Shown here one piece after another: positions 60,280-64,000 of a stretch of DNA of 64,000 nucleotides. The number at the start of each line of letters is the position of its first letter. The first letter of the stretch is position 1. The DNA is taken from positions 637,073 to 701,072 of the forward strand of contig NZ_LT841358.1 of assembly GCF_900177045.1 (NCBI RefSeq), read 5' to 3'. The notes beneath the pieces are model-generated. The model had not been told where the DNA came from and did not search any database. It worked only from the letters and a program-made list of their open reading frames with translations. This DNA comes from Candidatus Nitrosotalea okcheonensis (GTDB taxonomy: Archaea > Thermoproteota > Nitrososphaeria > Nitrososphaerales > Nitrosopumilaceae). Both the position numbers and the translations under genes were made by a program.

Positions 60280-60396
60280 GTTTTTGTTGGTTATACACGA
60301 AATCATATAACCTAATCTCTTGATCATAATTGTTCACTCAGTTGTAATTGATCTTTTGCATGGAGTTTTAACTATATTTTCAAAAAGAAGGGACGC

Positions 60397-60741
60397 ATGG
60401 ATGAGGGAGTCAGACAGGGTATTGATAAAATAAAAAAAGTAAGCGATTCCCTTCACAGAAGGGCTAGAATTTACTCGGAGCTTGGGAAGATAGACGACAA
60501 GGGTACTGCACGTGCTCTTGGTTCACTGCAAAGAGCACCATCACCAGGAAAAAAGATCACAAAGATTGGATTCATTTTTCTTTTCTCACCAGACCCATTT
60601 ACTACGCCCATTGGCATCCCAATGATAGTTGCCGGAAAATATCTAGAAAAAGTGTACAATGGTGCCACCATCAAAGACATTGGTCATGAGGCAAAGAGTT
60701 TTTTCAGTGACTATTCCAATATAAAAAACAAGATGCGGTAA
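60397..60741 (+). CDS. Hypothetical 114-residue protein
   Basis: Starts MDEGVRQGIDKIKKVSDSLH. The middle has a hydrophobic stretch (IGFIFLFSPDPFTTPIGIPM) that may insert in or touch the membrane, and the end is helical (HEAKSFFSDYSNIKNKMR). Family not recognised. The gene lies between the DtxR-type repressor and the DUF192 gene. Confidence 0.6.
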   Translation: MDEGVRQGIDKIKKVSDSLHRRARIYSELGKIDDKGTARALGSLQRAPSPGKKITKIGFIFLFSPDPFTTPIGIPMIVAGKYLEKVYNGATIKDIGHEAKSFFSDYSNIKNKMR

Positions 60742-60797
60742 TACTCTTCGTTATTTTTTGCATTAGTTTTTAACTAGATATCGACCCCTAGTGTTTT

Positions 60798-61292
60798 GTG
60801 GCAACAAGGGCACAGGTTCTAATTCCGATTGCAATTGCAGCAGTAATAGTTGGAATAGTTGGAGTCATTACAATCCCTGCAGATTCCAAGCTTGAAGAGG
60901 TCAAGTTTCCAAGAGGTACAATCAAGCTTGATGACAAGATTTTAGATGTGCAGATTGCAGAAACAAATGCACAGAAGATAAGAGGCCTGATGTTTCAAAA
61001 CAAACTACCAGATGATCAGGGGATGATCTTTGTATTCAGTCAGGCCCAGGTTGTACCAATATGGATGTTAAACATGCAATTTCCGCTTGACATAATTTGG
61101 TTTGATTCAAACGGAAATGTAATCCACATTGCAAAAAATGTTGCACCATGCAAGTCTGCACTTGAGACTGCCACATGTACTGTTCAGAATGCAGATGGTA
61201 AAATGGCAAAGTACGTTTTAGAGGTGACAGGTGGATTTACCGACAAGTTTCACATTACCGAGAATTCCAAGATGCAGATAATTTCAATTTAG
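60798..61292 (+). CDS. DUF192-family exported protein
   Basis: A 164-residue protein with an N-terminal membrane anchor or signal (AQVLIPIAIAAVIVGIVGVI). The DUF192 domain has KIRGLMFQNKLPDDQGMIFV, PIWMLNMQFPLDIIWFDSNG and YVLEVTGGFTDKF. Function of the family is unknown; it is often outside the membrane. GTG start. Its stop overlaps the convergent acs gene by 4 bases. Confidence 0.85.
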   Translation: MATRAQVLIPIAIAAVIVGIVGVITIPADSKLEEVKFPRGTIKLDDKILDVQIAETNAQKIRGLMFQNKLPDDQGMIFVFSQAQVVPIWMLNMQFPLDIIWFDSNGNVIHIAKNVAPCKSALETATCTVQNADGKMAKYVLEVTGGFTDKFHITENSKMQIISI

Positions 61293-63196
61293 GATCTCCC
61301 AAGTGTGTGTTGCAAGTCTGCAAGTGCAGATTTTATTTCATCAACAGACGCCTCATCTTCCAACGTACTAACATCATTAATTTTTTCATCTTGAGTAATT
61401 GCTTTGAGTAATCTTCTCATTATTTTACCGCTTCTAGTCTTTGGAAGTTTTTTGACAAAAAACAGTTGGTCAGGCGATGCAATAGGGCCTATTGTCTTTC
61501 GTATGTGTGTTACAAGATCTTTTTTTAGCTGTTGTGTTGGAGTAATACCATCTTTTAGAACTACAAACGCAATGATTGATTCTCCCTTGACCTCATGCGG
61601 CACTCCACACACTGCTGCTTCTGCAACTGTCTTGTGCGATACAAAACCGCTTTCAATCTCTGCAGTACCAAGCCTGTGACCTGCCACTTTGAGTACATCA
61701 TCTGCACGTCCAAGCATCCAGACATATCCATCCTTGTCTTGCATTGCATAATCGCCTGCATAGTACATGTGTTTGTATTTTGACCAATAAACTGTCTTGT
61801 ACTTTTCATCATTGCCCCACAATGTGAGAAGCATTCCAGGCCATGGGTTTTCTACTACGAGATATCCCTTGGAATCTTTAGGTACTTGTTTACCATCATC
61901 ATCAACAACAGATATGCAAATTCCCGGTACAGGTCTTGCTGCAGAGCCTGGCTTGAGTCGAATCGTTTCAATTCCAGGAAGTGGTGAGATCATTGCAGCT
62001 CCTGTTTCGGTCTGCCACCATGTATCAACAATGGGGCATTTTTCCTTGCCAATTGTTTTAAAATACCATTTCCAGACTTGAGGATTAATTGGCTCACCTA
62101 CCGTTCCAAGCAGCCTCAAGCTTGTCAAATTGTTAGAGTTTGGAAATTTGTCTCCAGACTTCATAAACATTCTGAGTGCAGTTGGAGTGGTATACAAGAT
62201 TGTAACTCTATATCGTGAAATAATTTCCCAGATTCTTGCGGGTGTGTCATAATCAAGTGCTCCCTCATACATCACCTGTGTTGCACCATGCATAAGAGGA
62301 CCATAAACTACATAGCTGTGACCTGTAACCCATCCAATGTCAGCTGTGCAAAAATAAACATCGGAATCACGAATGTCAAAAATCCACTTGAATGTTGCAA
62401 AGACATGAGTGAGATATCCACCAGTACCATGTAGAACACCTTTTGGTTTTCCCGTTGTTCCTGAAGTATATAGAATGTAAAGCGGGTGACTGCTGTCAAG
62501 CATCTCTGCATTGCATAATGGTTCCATAGAATCAACAAATTCGTTCCATTTCTTGTCCTTTGCATTGTATGTGATTTGGTTTCCAGTATGTTCTAGAACA
62601 ATTACGCTTTGTATAAAATCAAGGCCTTCAATGGCATCATCTACAACATTTTTTAACTGTATTATGGTACCACGTCTCCTTCCGCCATCGGCAGTGATTA
62701 TCACACTTGATTTAGAATCAATGACCCTGTCCCGAATCGACTGCGCACTGAATCCTGAAAATATCACGGTATGAATAGCACCTATTCGGGCACATGCTAA
62801 AAGTGAAATTATCAGTTCAGGTACCATTGGGAGGTATATTGTTACCCTATCACCTTTTTTGACTCCAAGTTTTTTCAAGGCATTTGCAAGTTTTGCCACT
62901 TTGAAAAGCAGGTCTTGGTATGTGAGTGTCCTATTTGATCCGTCTTCACCTTCCCAGAGTATTGCCTTTTTGTGTGGATTTTTCTTTACTGCTACATCCA
63001 GTGCATTGTATGATGCATTGGTTTTACCCCCAACAAACCATCTTGCAAATGGAGGATTCCACTCCAGCGCTCTATGCCATCGTTCAGACCAGAAAAGATT
63101 CTCAGCTTGTGATTCCCAGAATTTGACATTATCTTGATTTGCCAACGCCCTTATTGTGGAATCATTATTTCCAAGACCAATATCATAGGAATCCAA
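61289..63196 (-). CDS. acs: Acetyl-CoA synthetase (AMP-forming)
   Basis: A 635-residue ANL-superfamily enzyme that makes acetyl-CoA from acetate, ATP and CoA. Signature segments: ILYTSGTTGKPKGVLHGTGG (A3), DTWWQTETGAAMISPLPG (A5), YYAGDYAMQDKDGYVWMLGR (A7/A8) and PKTRSGKIMRRLLKAI (A10 lysine). Length is normal for Acs; a short-chain acyl substrate such as propionate or 3-hydroxypropionate cannot be excluded. It is transcribed away from the hairpin at 63230-63254. Confidence 0.9.
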   Translation of the reverse strand: MDSYDIGLGNNDSTIRALANQDNVKFWESQAENLFWSERWHRALEWNPPFARWFVGGKTNASYNALDVAVKKNPHKKAILWEGEDGSNRTLTYQDLLFKVAKLANALKKLGVKKGDRVTIYLPMVPELIISLLACARIGAIHTVIFSGFSAQSIRDRVIDSKSSVIITADGGRRRGTIIQLKNVVDDAIEGLDFIQSVIVLEHTGNQITYNAKDKKWNEFVDSMEPLCNAEMLDSSHPLYILYTSGTTGKPKGVLHGTGGYLTHVFATFKWIFDIRDSDVYFCTADIGWVTGHSYVVYGPLMHGATQVMYEGALDYDTPARIWEIISRYRVTILYTTPTALRMFMKSGDKFPNSNNLTSLRLLGTVGEPINPQVWKWYFKTIGKEKCPIVDTWWQTETGAAMISPLPGIETIRLKPGSAARPVPGICISVVDDDGKQVPKDSKGYLVVENPWPGMLLTLWGNDEKYKTVYWSKYKHMYYAGDYAMQDKDGYVWMLGRADDVLKVAGHRLGTAEIESGFVSHKTVAEAAVCGVPHEVKGESIIAFVVLKDGITPTQQLKKDLVTHIRKTIGPIASPDQLFFVKKLPKTRSGKIMRRLLKAITQDEKINDVSTLEDEASVDEIKSALADLQHTLGRS

Positions 63197-63229
63197 TACA
63201 GACTTTTAGTGTACATGTCAAAAAAAAGG

Positions 63230-63254
63230 TTCGCTCAAACGGATTGGGAGCGAA
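63230..63254. terminator. Short hairpin between the acs and coiled-coil genes
   Basis: TTCGCTC (63230-63236) and GAGCGAA (63248-63254) are exact reverse complements around an 11-base loop. On the minus strand the arm is followed by CCTTTTTTTT, a T-run after the stem, so it probably terminates the upstream coiled-coil gene. Confidence 0.55.
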
Positions 63255-63277
63255 TCCTTCGGTCCCAGCAGACTATA

Positions 63278-64000
63278 TTAAGACGAGGATATTCGCTTAA
63301 GCCAGTCTGAATCTTCGGAGACTTCATCACCATCGGCTCCAATTGCTACAGGCTTTGCTGTTGGCACAGTGGGAATACTGGGACCAACCCCAATGTCAGT
63401 AGATATAGGAGTCTTTGGCTGTGAAGGAGAAGGACTTTCTACCTTTCCAAGATATGAAATGGCTGCTGAATGAACGTCCTGCTTTGGACTTTCTACACGC
63501 TCCCCACTCTCAACTGAAAGATCGTTGATGCGACGTTGGATGTTTGTTATCTCTGCTTTTTCATGTTCGATGTGTTCTATGATTTCAACCGTGTGAGTCT
63601 TGACCAAATCAAACTTGGCGTCAGATATCTCATTGCTCTTGTTTTGCAACTTGGCGTCAAATCGTAGCATCCGAATTGACTTGAGTTGCCCATCAAGTTC
63701 TCCGAGTCTTTTCTCAAGTTTTTCTCTGATCTGTCTCTCGGTCTCATCAAGAGTTAACAATTTCATCTTATATTTTTCATGGATCAATTCAGCATCCTCT
63801 TTCATGTCATCGTTTTCAGATACGATATCCATCAGGGCACGTATACGACGCATGGTAAGCCCCTTTTCTCGCAACAGTCTCTGGGCATCTAATCTCCATC
63901 TAGGGATAAAGATTACATATTGTCCCTGAATGACCAGTTGTTCGAATGCTATCTGCTTGAGTCCTTCAGAACCACAATCAACACCAACGGTTTGTACACT
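63278..64000 (-). CDS. Coiled-coil protein, 5' end beyond window
   Basis: The frame is open without break to the right edge, so the gene starts outside. The visible 240 residues begin SVQTVGVDCGSEGLKQIAFE, include QYVIFIPRWRLDAQRLLREK, then a long helical and coiled-coil region (EDAELIHEKYKMKLLTLDET, RQIREKLEKRLGELDGQLKS, EHIEHEKAEITNIQRRINDL). A Pro/Ser-rich linker and a short conserved-looking tail (SEDSDWLKRISSS) end it. Function unknown. An internal TTG at 63874 should not be taken as the start. Confidence 0.75.
   Translation of the reverse strand, partial: SVQTVGVDCGSEGLKQIAFEQLVIQGQYVIFIPRWRLDAQRLLREKGLTMRRIRALMDIVSENDDMKEDAELIHEKYKMKLLTLDETERQIREKLEKRLGELDGQLKSIRMLRFDAKLQNKSNEISDAKFDLVKTHTVEIIEHIEHEKAEITNIQRRINDLSVESGERVESPKQDVHSAAISYLGKVESPSPSQPKTPISTDIGVGPSIPTVPTAKPVAIGADGDEVSEDSDWLKRISSS

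Noticed and set aside
63220-63275. tRNA-like sequence GGTTCG...GAATCC with a CCAGCA tail
   Set aside because: No cloverleaf: D-arm and anticodon arms are missing. A simple hairpin followed by a T-run on the minus strand explains it.
1-64000. CRISPR arrays, rRNA and tRNA genes
   Set aside because: No regularly spaced repeats and no conserved RNA gene structure were recognised in the gaps examined by eye.

Overview
This 64-kb window is almost certainly a chromosome segment of an ammonia-oxidising-type archaeon of the Nitrososphaerota (Thaumarchaeota), probably Nitrosopumilales or Nitrosotalea-like. Support comes from archaeal information-processing genes (RNA polymerase subunit K, ribosomal protein S25e, ATP-dependent DNA ligase, tRNA-splicing endonuclease, proteasome beta subunit, DRG GTPase), F420 ligase CofE, small Cys4 proteins, a thaumarchaeal-type response-regulator output domain, cupredoxin-like proteins and low GC. 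Many genes have a TATA box about 26 bases upstream of the start codon, so leaderless transcription seems common; this decided several starts. No tRNA, rRNA or CRISPR array was found.

Layout. 0-4 kb: tandem paralogous small secreted proteins (the first cut by the window edge), a solitary TnpB element with a right-end hairpin abutting a redoxin gene, BirA and a tiny membrane-peptide gene. 4-13 kb: agmatinase-family hydrolase, DUF2203, UbiA prenyltransferase, aldo/keto reductase, a PLP-enzyme/rhodanese-like fusion, a YHS mini-protein, an asparagine-synthase-like enzyme, an HTH regulator, an Alba-like protein with RpoK, and S25e. 13-31 kb: DNA ligase, PhoU-like, EndA, a double-SDR protein with a MaoC-like partner, TauE, homoserine dehydrogenase, PUA protein, proteasome beta, then a long minus-strand run (HAD phosphatase, ArgS, small membrane protein, TrmI, NnrD, M20 peptidase), DUF504, a VTT membrane protein and the DRG GTPase. 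31-35 kb is the most accessory part: a zinc-ribbon mini-protein, a 52-residue very basic repeat protein, a perfect hairpin, a decayed gene and a 542-residue collagen-like protein.

35-50 kb: TPR protein, sulfite/nitrite reductase overlapping a double rhodanese, inositol-phosphate synthase, a RelBE-type toxin-antitoxin pair with a palindromic operator, Thi4, a DUF6775-like protein, thioredoxin reductase, TusA with a cysteine-synthase-family enzyme, PHP protein, CofE, SerB-like phosphatase and ProS. 50-64 kb: a membrane-anchored cupredoxin-like protein lacking the usual copper cysteine, an HtrA-type protease with a Gly-Pro-Pro linker, a tldD-udg-mpg operon, a histidine kinase divergent from Hpt and CheY genes, a wrecked response regulator, a PIN/ATPase/KH protein, a DtxR-type repressor, DUF192, acetyl-CoA synthetase and a coiled-coil protein running off the right edge.

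Themes: sulfur handling recurs (sulfite reductase, rhodaneses, TusA, cysteine-synthase-like enzymes, TauE, Thi4), and collagen-like sequence appears twice, in a long protein and as a protease stalk. No complete unknown multi-gene defence system is evident. The best novelty candidates are the collagen-like locus with its basic-peptide and zinc-ribbon neighbours, the double-SDR/MaoC pair, and the tandem secreted CGDH/CAPGEH family.
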